From assembly GCA_937958815.1 (NCBI GenBank), contig CALGMR010000010.1, positions 1 through 64,000 of the forward strand: a stretch of 64,000 nt of DNA, given 5' to 3'. Positions 48,215 to 56,842 of the stretch are shown in pieces (the first letter of the stretch is position 1; each line of letters starts with the position of its first letter). The notes beneath the pieces were generated by a model, which worked only from the letters and a program-made list of their open reading frames with translations, was not told the origin of the DNA and searched no databases. Source of the DNA: an uncultured Rhizobiaceae group bacterium (GTDB taxonomy: Bacteria; Pseudomonadota; Alphaproteobacteria; Rhizobiales; Rhizobiaceae). Both the position numbers and the translations under genes were made by a program.

Positions 48215-48319
48215 CAAATCATTCTCCATCAACTTGAACAGAAATAGTATAACAATGGTTACAGCAAAATATCCATATCGTAATATTAGGTAGCTCTATT
48301 CCACCAAGTCAATCAGGCA

Positions 48320-48360
48320 GCCATCGTGCTAGACGGTTTAATGGTCGTGCCTGCGATGGC
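48320..48360. repeat. Inverted repeat upstream of adhC
   Basis: GCCATCG and CGATGGC form perfect outer arms 27 bases apart. It lies in the gap between the AT-rich orphan and adhC. No T-tract follows, so it is not an obvious terminator; it may be a remnant or an operator. Confidence 0.35.
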
Positions 48361-48467
48361 TTCCAACCAGCCCTTCCACACCTCGCTCGTAAACTTCGCC
48401 CTTGCCTTCCTGCCTCCCTGCTTGCAAGACTCCTGCTTGAGAGAATCCGTACGGGGAGAGTTTGGTT

Positions 48468-49580
48468 ATGGATGTTAGAGCAGCGGTCGCTTTTCAGGCT
48501 GGTAAGCCTTTGGAAATTGCAACGGTTCAGCTGGAAGGCCCCAAGGCGGGTGAGGTTCTGGTGGAAATCAAGGCCACGGGCATTTGCCATACGGATGAAT
48601 TCACCCGTTCAGGCGCTGACCCTGAAGGTATTTTTCCTGCTATCCTTGGCCATGAAGGCGCTGGCATTGTGGTTGATGTGGGCGCTAGCGTCACGTCTTT
48701 GAAAAAAGGCGATCATGTCATTCCGCTTTATACGCCTGAATGCCGCGAGTGCGAGTATTGCCTGAACCCGAAAACCAATCTTTGCCAGGCGATCCGCACG
48801 ACTCAGGGCGCTGGTTTGATGCCCGATGGCAGCAGCCGTTTCAGCCTCGATGGCACCCCCATCATGCATTATATGGGCACATCGACTTTCGCGAACTTCA
48901 CCGTTCTGCCTGAAATCGCCCTTGCGAAAGTGCGTGAAGACGCGCCCTTCGACAAGATTTGCTACATCGGCTGTGGCGTGACCACGGGCATTGGCGCGGT
49001 GATCAATACGGCCAAAGCGGAAGCGGGTTGCAACGCCGTGGTCTTCGGCCTCGGCGGCATTGGCCTCAACGTCATTCAAGGTTTGCGTTTGATCGGTGCC
49101 AACAAAATTGTGGGTGTGGATTTGAACGACGACAAAAAGGAATGGGGCGAGAAGTTCGGTATGACCCATTTCTTGAATCCGACAGGCATGGACCACCAAG
49201 AACAAGTTGATGCGCTGGTTGAAATGACAGGCGGTGGCGCTGATTATTCATTCGAATGTATCGGCAACACGAATGTCATGCGTGTGGCGCTGGAATGTGC
49301 GCACAAAGGCTGGGGCGAGAGCATTATCATCGGTGTGGCTGGAGCTGGACAAGAAATCTCCACCCGTCCCTTCCAGCTGGTGACTGGGCGCTCTTGGCGC
49401 GGCACTGCGTTTGGTGGTGCACGAGGGCGGACAGACGTTCCGCAAATCGTGGACTGGTATATGGATGGCAAGATCGAAATCGATCCCATGATCACCCACA
49501 CAATGCCGCTGGAAGATATCAACAAAGGGTTCGACCTGATGCATGAAGGGAAATCCATTCGTGCCGTGGTTGAATTCTAG
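48468..49580 (+). CDS. frmA: S-(hydroxymethyl)glutathione dehydrogenase / class III alcohol dehydrogenase
   Basis: A 370-residue zinc-dependent dehydrogenase, also called AdhC, that oxidises S-hydroxymethylglutathione (formed from formaldehyde and glutathione) to S-formylglutathione with NAD. It starts at the ATG at 48468 behind GGGGAGAG. Catalytic zinc ligands are in KATGICHTDEFT and GHEGAGIV, structural zinc cysteines in YTPECRECEYCLNPKTNLC (split as ECRECEYC), and the NAD site in GLGGIGLNVIQG. Its length is standard. fghA for the next step lies 1.2 kb downstream on the same strand, so this is the formaldehyde-detoxification unit. Confidence 0.96.
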   Translation: MDVRAAVAFQAGKPLEIATVQLEGPKAGEVLVEIKATGICHTDEFTRSGADPEGIFPAILGHEGAGIVVDVGASVTSLKKGDHVIPLYTPECRECEYCLNPKTNLCQAIRTTQGAGLMPDGSSRFSLDGTPIMHYMGTSTFANFTVLPEIALAKVREDAPFDKICYIGCGVTTGIGAVINTAKAEAGCNAVVFGLGGIGLNVIQGLRLIGANKIVGVDLNDDKKEWGEKFGMTHFLNPTGMDHQEQVDALVEMTGGGADYSFECIGNTNVMRVALECAHKGWGESIIIGVAGAGQEISTRPFQLVTGRSWRGTAFGGARGRTDVPQIVDWYMDGKIEIDPMITHTMPLEDINKGFDLMHEGKSIRAVVEF

Positions 49581-49590
49581 GACGTCCGAC

Positions 49591-50250
49591 TTGGCCTCAA
49601 GACCTCAAGACTTGTTCGCGAAGACCGCAATTGCCATCTGCATTTGCATGGGCGCCACCGTTGTGCCTGCTTTCGCGCAAGAGGTGAAGCAGCCGACGGG
49701 AGATACAGCTGCGCCAAGCATCAAATCGCAAACAACAGATGCAGACGACGCGGCACCAGAAACGCCGGGAACGACTGAAACGAAGCAGCCTTCCCTTTCA
49801 GCGGAAGAGCAAGAACTGGACACATTGCTGCTTGGGCCGTGGGCCAGAATGACGGGACGGACCAACACAGCGTTGACCAATGAAGTGAGCAACAAAGCTG
49901 TGGCACGCTGTAAAACAACCATGCAGTTGAGCCGCTTGAATTTTAATTCTGATGTGGTGCGCGCTTTGCCCACAAACACGGCTCATCTGGTGGGTGATAT
50001 TGTCTTTTACAGAACTCCAAAGGGCATACAGAGTTTAGACAACCGAAACGACACCTTGATATTGTTGCCGAAAGTGGAAAAGACCACAACGAATGGAGGA
50101 CGGGTTGTCTGGCACCTGACCAACAACCGCTTCAGGGTTTTGTTGCGCTTCACCAATACCAGCAATCGCCGCGGCACCCATGAATTTGTGGCCACCAATG
50201 ACGGCATTTACTTGCGTTGCATTCGCAGCCCCGCGTCGGCCAGCCAATAA
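49591..50250 (+). CDS. Exported orphan in the formaldehyde-detoxification operon
   Basis: About 219 residues from a TTG at 49591, with AGGA 8 bases upstream; an ATG at 49543 would overlap the end of frmA. A signal peptide (FAKTAIAICICMGATVV then PAFAQ) is followed by an acidic, disordered region and a globular part that begins near LLLGPWARMTGRTNTA and ends FVATNDGIYLRCI. Two cysteines could form a disulfide. No family is recognised. It sits between frmA and the DUF188 gene with short gaps, so it is co-transcribed, but no link to formaldehyde is known. Confidence 0.6.
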   Translation: MASRPQDLFAKTAIAICICMGATVVPAFAQEVKQPTGDTAAPSIKSQTTDADDAAPETPGTTETKQPSLSAEEQELDTLLLGPWARMTGRTNTALTNEVSNKAVARCKTTMQLSRLNFNSDVVRALPTNTAHLVGDIVFYRTPKGIQSLDNRNDTLILLPKVEKTTTNGGRVVWHLTNNRFRVLLRFTNTSNRRGTHEFVATNDGIYLRCIRSPASASQ

Positions 50251-50271
50251 CAAACAGTGGTTTTGCATCCT

Positions 50272-50730
50272 ATGAGCCTGCGAATTTTCATTGATGCCGA
50301 TGCCTGCCCCGTAAAAGACGAAACCCACAAGGTTGCAGAGCGCTATGGTGTGGAGGTTTATGTGGTGTCCAATGGAGGTATGCGCCCTTCCCGTGACCCA
50401 CGTATTCACAACATCATCGTAAGCGCTGGTGCTGATGTGGCGGACGATTGGATTGCTGACCAAGCCACCAAGGGCGATATTGTGATCACGGCAGACATTC
50501 CATTGGCTGCACGCATTTTAGAAAAGGAAGCGCACCCGTTGGGACCAACGGGCAAGCCATTTACCGAAGAAACCATTGGGATGGCGCTTGCGATGCGGGA
50601 ATTGAAACAACACCTTCGCGAAAGCACCCAGAGCCAGACTTACAACAAAAGCTTTGATGCCAAAGATCGGTCCAACTTTTTACAAGTGTTGGATCGCATG
50701 GTGTCGCAAGGTTTGAAAACAAACGGATAG
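50272..50730 (+). CDS. YaiI/YqxD family protein (DUF188, UPF0178)
   Basis: A 152-residue cytoplasmic protein from the ATG at 50272. The DUF188 pattern is clear: IFIDADACPVKDETHKVAER near the start, then VSNGGMRPSRDPRI, VSAGADVADDWIADQATKGDIVITADIPLAARILEK in two parts, and the tail FTEETIGMALAMREL. The fold is PIN-like, with conserved Asp residues that suggest a nuclease-type activity, though none is established. It lies between the exported orphan and fghA, 8 bases before the latter, and is probably translated from the same message. Confidence 0.9.
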   Translation: MSLRIFIDADACPVKDETHKVAERYGVEVYVVSNGGMRPSRDPRIHNIIVSAGADVADDWIADQATKGDIVITADIPLAARILEKEAHPLGPTGKPFTEETIGMALAMRELKQHLRESTQSQTYNKSFDAKDRSNFLQVLDRMVSQGLKTNG

Positions 50731-50738
50731 GACAGACG

Positions 50739-51569
50739 ATGGAAACGGTCTCAACAGCAATCGCATTTGGCGGCACTCAAACCGTCCACACACACGCGTC
50801 TGAGGTTTGTGGGTGCGATATGACATTTGCTGTCTATATGCCACCACAGGCTAAAGATGGCCCTGTGCCTGTGCTCTGGTATCTCTCTGGCCTCACCTGC
50901 AGCCATGCAAATGTGATGGACAAAGGCGAATATCGTGCGCACGCCGCAAAACACGGGGTTGCGATTGTCTGCCCGGACACAAGCCCGCGCGGCGATACTG
51001 TGCCAGATGATGATGGCAATTGGCAGTTTGGCTCTGGTGCGGGGTTTTATCTGGATGCCACCGCCGAACCGTGGCGCAAGAATTACAATATGTATTCCTA
51101 CATCACGCAGGAATTGCCAAAACTGGTTGCCGACAATTTTGCCGTTGATATGAAACGCCAAGGCATATTTGGCCATTCTATGGGCGGCCACGGCGCATTG
51201 ACCATCGCATTGAAAAACCCCGAAACATTCAAATCCTGCTCCGCCTTTGCTCCCATCGTGCAACCCACAACAGCCGACTGGTCTTCAGGTGCATTTGCGA
51301 GATATCTCGGCGACAATCCTGAACTTTGGGCTGACTATGATGCGACACTATTGATCGAAAGCGGTGGCCGCTTCTCGGAAATTCTGGTTGACCAAGGCGA
51401 CGCTGACGGATTTCTGGATGATGGCTTGCGGCCTTGGCTGCTGCAGGAAGCCTGCGACAAGGCAGGCATTCCCTTCACCTTGCGGATGCAAGCTGGATAT
51501 GACCATTCCTACTTTTTCATTTCGACATTCATGGAAGACCACATCAAGTGGCATGCCGAGCGCTTGTAG
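50739..51569 (+). CDS. fghA: S-formylglutathione hydrolase
   Basis: A 276-residue esterase-D-type alpha/beta hydrolase that cleaves S-formylglutathione to formate and glutathione, the step after FrmA. The nucleophile elbow is GHSMGGHGAL near residue 146; the Asp and His of the triad lie in LVDQGDADGFL and AGYDHSYFFIST. The cysteine motif GLTCSHANVM near residue 52 is typical of the family. Length is standard. It closes the four-gene unit; the convergent EamA gene ends 5 bases after its stop. Confidence 0.95.
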   Translation: METVSTAIAFGGTQTVHTHASEVCGCDMTFAVYMPPQAKDGPVPVLWYLSGLTCSHANVMDKGEYRAHAAKHGVAIVCPDTSPRGDTVPDDDGNWQFGSGAGFYLDATAEPWRKNYNMYSYITQELPKLVADNFAVDMKRQGIFGHSMGGHGALTIALKNPETFKSCSAFAPIVQPTTADWSSGAFARYLGDNPELWADYDATLLIESGGRFSEILVDQGDADGFLDDGLRPWLLQEACDKAGIPFTLRMQAGYDHSYFFISTFMEDHIKWHAERL

Positions 51570-51574
51570 ATCGG

Positions 51575-52558
51575 CTACTTGAATATCTCGGGATTTTCTT
51601 CCGATTCTTGTTCTGAAACTGCTTTTTCGCGCAGAAACAAATAAATGCCCGATGACACGATAATGGCGATACCAAGCCACTTTAAGGCGTCGGGAAATTC
51701 ACCAAACAGCCAGTAGCCCAAGGCGGTTGCCGTGACGATTTCCAAATATTGGAACGGCGCGAGAATGGACGCACTTGCCAAACGAAATGCCATCACCACC
51801 ATGAGGTGGCCAACAGCGGCCAACGCACCGATGGCAAAGATGAGCAACCAACGAATGCCGAACTCGGGAATGTCTGGTGATGAAAAATCTTGCCAGTCCA
51901 ACGTATTGCCGATGCTCAACACCAAAGTCAGCATCAAAACGCCGCCAATACCTGCCACAAACTGCATAGAAAGCGCATTGTCGTCCGCTGCAAATTGACG
52001 GGTCAAAATGAGATAGACTGCAAACAAAAAGGCGGTGGCAATGGGCATGAGCGAAACAGCGCCAAACACCTGATAGCTTGGTTGAATAATGAACATCGCG
52101 CCTGCAAAACCGCACACCACGGCAAAGCGGCGTCTCCACCCCACTCTTTCTTTTAAAATGATGACCGACAAAACAGTAAGGATGAACGGCTCGACAAAGA
52201 ACACCGCAATGGCATCAGCAATGGGCATGTAGCGGAGCGTCGCGAAGAAGATCATCACAGCAAGGCTCATAATTGCGCCCCGCAAAAGGTTGATGAAAAT
52301 CTGCTTTGGAAAAAGAGCTTTGGGCCCATAGATCATGAGGATCACAGGCGCGAGCAAGCAAGCTTGCACCAAGAAACGCCCAAATGTGGTTTGTCCAGCG
52401 GTGACTTGATAGTTGACCGCCAGAATTTTCGCCATGCCATCCATTAGAGGCAACAGCAACATAGCGATCACCATGAGCACCATTCCGCGTGCAACAGAGT
52501 TTTGGGAAACCTTGGTGGGTGGTGAACTAATATTGGCAGTCATGAGCGAGGTTCCCAT
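51575..52558 (-). CDS. EamA/DMT-family transporter
   Basis: A 327-residue membrane protein with about ten predicted helices in two EamA repeats, such as MVLMVIAMLLLPLMDGMAKI in the first and FRLASASILAPFQYLEIV near the end of the second. The family exports small metabolites or amino acids by unknown energetics. The short charged tail (REKAVSEQESEENPEIFK) faces the cytoplasm. Start at 52558 or 52543 is uncertain, as neither has a clear ribosome site. It is convergent with fghA and follows the cyclase by 29 bases, so it may be read from the cyclase promoter. Confidence 0.85.
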   Translation of the reverse strand: MGTSLMTANISSPPTKVSQNSVARGMVLMVIAMLLLPLMDGMAKILAVNYQVTAGQTTFGRFLVQACLLAPVILMIYGPKALFPKQIFINLLRGAIMSLAVMIFFATLRYMPIADAIAVFFVEPFILTVLSVIILKERVGWRRRFAVVCGFAGAMFIIQPSYQVFGAVSLMPIATAFLFAVYLILTRQFAADDNALSMQFVAGIGGVLMLTLVLSIGNTLDWQDFSSPDIPEFGIRWLLIFAIGALAAVGHLMVVMAFRLASASILAPFQYLEIVTATALGYWLFGEFPDALKWLGIAIIVSSGIYLFLREKAVSEQESEENPEIFK

Positions 52559-52587
52559 TCAGCGCGGTCTCACCCAACGCGTGACAC

Positions 52588-53658
52588 TCAGTTTGTCGCA
52601 AAAGCCAATTTGTTCAAACTAAATTCTGCGTCCGCACCCTCCAATTCGACAGACCCAAACCCCTCAACGGACACTCCATTGGGCACAGTCATGCGCTCCA
52701 GGAGCTCAGAGGAAACCAGAACCTGTACGCCATGTTCTTTGGCCACGCTTTCTATCCGGGCGGTCATGTTCACAGCATCGCCCAAAAAAGTCACTTGTCT
52801 TCGGCTGTCGCCACATTCCCCAACAACAACCGGGCCACCGTGCACGGCCGCGCGAAACTCTGGTCTGACGCCATATTCTTCTTTGAAAAAAGGTGCGCTT
52901 CTACGCATTCTTTGATCCAAAATCTTCAGTGCCTTCAAGCATCGCCCGTTTTTGCGTTTGTCATTGCCCAATGGCCAGGTCACAATCACCGCGTCTCCCA
53001 CATAGGACACTACTTCCCCACCTGTTCCCACAATAGCGGTGTCGGCTTGGTAGAAAAATTCTGAAAGGTATTCGTGAAAGCGTACATTGCCCAGTTGGCG
53101 GGCCAAGCGGGATGATCCCACCAAATCGACAAAGAGAAAAATACGTTCTTCGTCTACGGGGCGGTAATAACGCCCGACAACAAGATTGATGAAGCGCTTG
53201 AAACCAATGACCGAAGACAATTGGGACAAGGTTACAAAAACAATCACAAACACCATACTAAACACGGTGTCACGCACTTGCTGCGGCATTGATTCTTCCA
53301 CAACCAGCGGCAAACCACGCACATATTGGGTGAGCAGATCATTGCCCACCAAGCACACGCGTACAATGAGTGTGAGAACCAATATGCGAACAAGAAGGCC
53401 GGGCAAGAAAGCCACGCGTCTGATCCAACTGCGGCGTACGTTTCTGATGTAGAAATATTCGATCAGTGTAGAAATGAACCCGATGGACGCTCCGGTGCGA
53501 AAACCCTGCTGATTTTGGGCGCTTTCCACGGGATAAAAAACTGCGGCATAGGTTTCGCCTACAAGTCCGCTGAACACGGCGACCACCAAGGAAATAACGA
53601 TTCCCTTTATGATCCACGGTCTTGAAGATTTGGCAGTGCCCGCTGCGATATCTTTCAT
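52588..53658 (-). CDS. Membrane-anchored class III adenylate/guanylate cyclase
   Basis: A 356-residue protein with about four N-terminal transmembrane helices (IVISLVVAVFSGLVGETYA, then helices near residues 50, 90 and 150) and a cytoplasmic class III cyclase domain from about residue 190. The domain has the first metal Asp in IFLFVDLVGSSRLARQLG, the second in VVSYVGDAVIVTWP, and the transition-state Asn/Arg region in GDAVNMTARIESVAKE. It should make cAMP (or cGMP) from a single-chain homodimer. Its ATG overlaps the ATP12 stop in an ATGA junction, so the two are translationally coupled. What the membrane part senses is unknown. Confidence 0.88.
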   Translation of the reverse strand: MKDIAAGTAKSSRPWIIKGIVISLVVAVFSGLVGETYAAVFYPVESAQNQQGFRTGASIGFISTLIEYFYIRNVRRSWIRRVAFLPGLLVRILVLTLIVRVCLVGNDLLTQYVRGLPLVVEESMPQQVRDTVFSMVFVIVFVTLSQLSSVIGFKRFINLVVGRYYRPVDEERIFLFVDLVGSSRLARQLGNVRFHEYLSEFFYQADTAIVGTGGEVVSYVGDAVIVTWPLGNDKRKNGRCLKALKILDQRMRRSAPFFKEEYGVRPEFRAAVHGGPVVVGECGDSRRQVTFLGDAVNMTARIESVAKEHGVQVLVSSELLERMTVPNGVSVEGFGSVELEGADAEFSLNKLAFATN

Positions 53659-54434
53659 GCCATCGCCTTGATCACATCACAGGCTGCGGTCATATCGAGT
53701 AAGCGCTTCGCGCGGCGCTCCATCGCTTCTTCGTCTTCCCCCCAGAGCGAAATATTCCAATCTTCATCCAAATGGGCCAGCTTCCAAGCTTCATCGGCTT
53801 CCAAATGGCCTTTGCAGACGGCCATGGCCAAAATGGCTGAACCCGTCAGCGTCATAACCACATGGGTTGCCGCCAATACTGCAGGTTCATTGATCTGTCC
53901 CACATGAACACTGAATGCTGAGAGGGATTCTGGCGGTTGATCCACATGCATCACGCCCGCCGCTAAAACAAAGCGTGCGCCCAGCGCACTCTGCGCCCAG
54001 TCAATCACCGGGTCCCACAACTCGTTTTGCTGATCGACCAATTGGTCGGGCGTTTCTGCCCGATAACATAACAAATCTGTTCCCGCGTAGCGGATGATAT
54101 CTTCTTTCACAGCCTGCATATCGGTTGCCACACCATCAATGGCGGTGTTGATGAGGCGCGTGAACGGCATTGTCATTGGGTCAATGTGGTCAACCTGCGC
54201 ATCCCATTCTTGGGCAATATGTTGCATGACCGTTTCGCTGTTTAATTCCAACAACGACTTGCTTGGCGTGCGCACAGGTCTGCCATCCAGCAGAACACGA
54301 AACAGTCCGTCTTCTTCTGCAACCGTGGCAGATTGGTAAAACTTTTTTGGCAACTGGCTTTCACGTGAGGGTTCGGCAACACGGGTTGGGCGATCGGGAA
54401 TAGTGTCATCGCGTTCGCCAAGAATATCAGACAT
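53655..54434 (-). CDS. ATP12-family F1-ATPase assembly chaperone
   Basis: A 259-residue protein homologous to mitochondrial Atp12, which binds the alpha subunit of F1 before hexamer assembly. Family features are KKFYQSATVAEEDGLFRVLLDGRPVRTP in two parts, AQEWDAQVDHIDPMTMPFTRLIN, and the C-terminal GSAILAMAVCKGHLEADEAWKLAHLDED. The disordered N-terminus (about 30 residues) precedes the domain. It acts in the cytoplasm. In rhizobia it commonly lies near an RluC-type gene, as here. The downstream cyclase gene overlaps its stop by 4 bases. Confidence 0.93.
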   Translation of the reverse strand: MSDILGERDDTIPDRPTRVAEPSRESQLPKKFYQSATVAEEDGLFRVLLDGRPVRTPSKSLLELNSETVMQHIAQEWDAQVDHIDPMTMPFTRLINTAIDGVATDMQAVKEDIIRYAGTDLLCYRAETPDQLVDQQNELWDPVIDWAQSALGARFVLAAGVMHVDQPPESLSAFSVHVGQINEPAVLAATHVVMTLTGSAILAMAVCKGHLEADEAWKLAHLDEDWNISLWGEDEEAMERRAKRLLDMTAACDVIKAMA

Positions 54435-54519
54435 TTCGGTTTCCAGTATCTAATGCCAATGCGTTTAAACTAGGCGCATCATCAGGCAATTTGAAGTCCA
54501 CAATTGTAAAGAATAGAGC

Positions 54520-55530
54520 CTAGGCCAAATCGTCTTCATCGTTCAGACCGTCCGCTTCATCAAAGGCAAACAAATTCCAACTTTGCACCATATGCGGTGG
54601 CAAAGGCGCGGTGATGTCAAGCATCGGCTGCGCTGGATCAGGATGAGGAATACGAATGCGTCTGGCATGCAGATGAAGACGTTTTTGGACTCCGCCCGGC
54701 ACTTCGAAATTCTGCACGTAGAAATATTTTGGATCCCCAATGATGGGATGGCCCAGATGTTGGGCGTGAACACGCAATTGGTGCGTGCGCCCCGTGTGCG
54801 GCTTCATCTCAATCCAACATACAGAACGCGGCGTCGTATCGATCACCCGATAAAAGGAAACCGCGTGATCAGCACCGCGTTCTCCGTGGCGTGCCACGCG
54901 CATACGGTCACCATCCTCCGTTTGTTCCTTCACCAAATAGGTAGAGATGCGGCCCTCACGGTCGCGGGGAATACCCTGCACCAAGGCCCAATAGGTTTTG
55001 TCCGTATCACGATGTCGAAAGCTTTTCGTCAGTTCAGCGGCTGCACCTCTTGTTTTTGCAACCACCAAAACGCCGGATGTGTCTTTGTCCAAACGGTGAC
55101 AAAGGCGTGGCTTTTGTCCGCCTTTGTCCCGCAGAGATTCAAGCATGGAATCCACAGAACGGTTGATGCCAGACCCGCCCTGCACTGCCAAGCCTGCTGG
55201 TTTGTTGAACACCATTACCTTTTTGTCTTCATACAAAATCATATCGCGCAACACGTCTTCATCGTGCCGGTCACGAATGGTGTTGGCTGTCATATGAAGA
55301 GGCTTTTCAGAGGCATCGGTATCAAGCGGAGGAATGCGCACCACCTGCCCTGCTTCCAGTCGTGAAGCAGTTTTCACGCGGCCACCATCGACACGCACTT
55401 GCCCGGAACGCAAAAGCTTCTGCAATTTACCGAAACCAAGACCTGGAAAATGAACTTTGAACCAACGGTCCAGACGCATTCCAGATTCATCGTCTTCTAC
55501 GGTTTTCTGCGACACACCTGTGAGCGCCAT
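54520..55530 (-). CDS. rluC: RluC/RluD-type pseudouridine synthase
   Basis: A 336-residue RluA-family enzyme that isomerises uridines to pseudouridine in 23S rRNA. The N-terminal S4 domain (about residues 13-75, with MRLDRWFKVHFPGLGFGKLQ) guides RNA binding. The catalytic Asp is in HRLDKDTSGVLVVAKTR, with later signatures PHTGRTHQLRVHAQHLGHPIIGDPKY and a C-terminal hydrophobic end. RluC and RluD have the same layout; RluC is favoured because alphaproteobacterial neighbours of ATP12 usually carry it. crcB lies 3 bases upstream on the same strand. It makes a link to the pseudouridine salvage pair elsewhere in the window. Confidence 0.9.
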   Translation of the reverse strand: MALTGVSQKTVEDDESGMRLDRWFKVHFPGLGFGKLQKLLRSGQVRVDGGRVKTASRLEAGQVVRIPPLDTDASEKPLHMTANTIRDRHDEDVLRDMILYEDKKVMVFNKPAGLAVQGGSGINRSVDSMLESLRDKGGQKPRLCHRLDKDTSGVLVVAKTRGAAAELTKSFRHRDTDKTYWALVQGIPRDREGRISTYLVKEQTEDGDRMRVARHGERGADHAVSFYRVIDTTPRSVCWIEMKPHTGRTHQLRVHAQHLGHPIIGDPKYFYVQNFEVPGGVQKRLHLHARRIRIPHPDPAQPMLDITAPLPPHMVQSWNLFAFDEADGLNDEDDLA

Positions 55531-55533
55531 ATT

Positions 55534-55923
55534 TTAAACTCCAACAGGCACAAATGTTCGTGCAGCCCATAGCCCCACAAACACCGCCAAAATAGAAACA
55601 AACACACTGCTGCCCACATAAAGCGCTGCAGGCCCAAGCTCACCGCGTTCCCACATATTGGCCACGTCTAACGAGAACGCAGAGAAGGTTGTGAACCCGC
55701 CCAGAACGCCAGTCGTCAAAAACAAACGCCAATCACTTCCACTGACACCGCGACGTGCCAACCAACCAATGATAAAGCCCATCAACAAAGAGCCAACCAC
55801 ATTTACGATCAATGTCCCGAATGGAAACCCTGGGCCCAATTGGCGAAGAGCGGCAAGCCCCACCAAATGACGCCCTGCGGCCCCAAGGCCACCACCTAGA
55901 AATACAAGAGCAATGTGCAACAT
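55534..55923 (-). CDS. crcB: Fluoride efflux channel CrcB/Fluc
   Basis: A 129-residue membrane protein with four helices that forms a dual-topology dimer exporting fluoride. Family motifs are GGGLGAAGRHLVGLAA near the start, FGTLIVNVVGSLLMGF with the conserved Asn, and TTGVLGGFTTFSAFSLD with the Phe-box residues and Thr/Ser track. It starts 3 bases before rluC in the same direction and presumably shares its promoter. I see no fluoride riboswitch upstream. A terminator of the aqpZ gene lies 67 bases upstream. Confidence 0.94.
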   Translation of the reverse strand: MLHIALVFLGGGLGAAGRHLVGLAALRQLGPGFPFGTLIVNVVGSLLMGFIIGWLARRGVSGSDWRLFLTTGVLGGFTTFSAFSLDVANMWERGELGPAALYVGSSVFVSILAVFVGLWAARTFVPVGV

Positions 55924-55989
55924 ATTAAGCCGTTTAGCCGATTGCTCAGCGCATGGCCAATGAAAAGGACTTTCTCAACTCACAAAGCA

Positions 55990-56012
55990 AAACGGGCCCA
56001 ATGGGCCCGTTT
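55990..56012 (-). terminator. Terminator downstream of aqpZ
   Basis: AAACGGGCCC pairs perfectly with GGGCCCGTTT around a 3-base loop, then TTGC-TTTG follows on the minus strand. It separates aqpZ from crcB. Confidence 0.8.
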
Positions 56013-56034
56013 CAAAGTTCAATGTATGTTAGGT

Positions 56035-56733
56035 CTATTCGGCAGTGTCAGGCGACAACAATGCCTTCCAGATCACCGCACCAATTGCTGCACCAATCAA
56101 CGGTGCAACCCAGAACAACCATAGTTGCTGCAAGGCCCAAACATCTGCAAACAAAGCAACGGCGGTCGAACGCGCTGGATTGACCGATGTGTTCGTTACA
56201 GGAATTGAAATCAAATGAATGAGTGTCAAAGCCAAACCAATCGAGATTGGTGCAAATCCAGCGGGAACAAGTTTGCTTGTAGACCCCAAAATAATGATCA
56301 GGAAGAATGCCGTAAGCAAAACTTCAATGATCAAGGCTGACATCATGGAAAACCCACCAGGTGAGTTGGCGCCATACCCGTTGGATGCAAAGCCCCCAGC
56401 GCCGGCAAAATCACTCTTACCGGACACGATCAAATAAAGGGCAATTGCCGCAAGCACACCGCCCACGAGTTGAGCCACCACATAAGGGAAAAATGACTTC
56501 CAATCGAATTTTCCAGCCACTGCGAGCCCCAATGAAACGGCCGGATTGAAGTGACCGCCTGATATGCCGCCAACGGCGTAAGCCATCGTGAGCACAGTTA
56601 AACCAAATGCCAAAGATACCCCAACAAACCCAATGCCGAGTTCTGGGTAACCAGCTGCCAAAACAGCGCTGCCGCAACCTCCAAATACCAGCCAGAATGT
56701 GCCGAAAGTCTCGGCTGCCAATTGCTTCCTCAT
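56035..56733 (-). CDS. aqpZ: Aquaporin Z
   Basis: A 232-residue water channel with six helices and two NPA half-helices: [11 protein letters not shown] near residue 60 and [16 protein letters not shown] near residue 180. The selectivity-filter residues appear to be those of water-specific AqpZ: a His in [10 protein letters not shown] and the Arg after the second NPA. Start [19 protein letters not shown] is typical of AqpZ. It is a single gene with a symmetric element upstream (56748-56783) and a terminator after it. Confidence 0.95.
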   Translation of the reverse strand: MRKQLAAETFGTFWLVFGGCGSAVLAAGYPELGIGFVGVSLAFGLTVLTMAYAVGGISGGHFNPAVSLGLAVAGKFDWKSFFPYVVAQLVGGVLAAIALYLIVSGKSDFAGAGGFASNGYGANSPGGFSMMSALIIEVLLTAFFLIIILGSTSKLVPAGFAPISIGLALTLIHLISIPVTNTSVNPARSTAVALFADVWALQQLWLFWVAPLIGAAIGAVIWKALLSPDTAE

Positions 56734-56747
56734 AGTCTTCTCCTCAC

Positions 56748-56783
56748 TTCCGTAAAAAATCTTACGTTACGTAATGTACGGAA
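56748..56783. promoter_or_regulatory. Nested inverted repeats upstream of aqpZ, candidate operator
   Basis: The perfect 7-bp arms TTCCGTA (56748) and TACGGAA (56777-56783) enclose a second perfect repeat TTACGT-T-ACGTAA (56762-56774). It lies 15-50 bases before the aqpZ start, where a repressor would act. The binding protein is unknown. Confidence 0.4.
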
Positions 56784-56842
56784 CTTAAAGTGACGTTAGG
56801 GAAATTGCAAATGTGACGTACAAAGGGTGTGGAAAGTCTTGA

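Noticed and set aside
54583..55365. Plus-strand open frame of 260 codons across the RluC-type gene
   Set aside because: Antisense to an unmistakable pseudouridine synthase.
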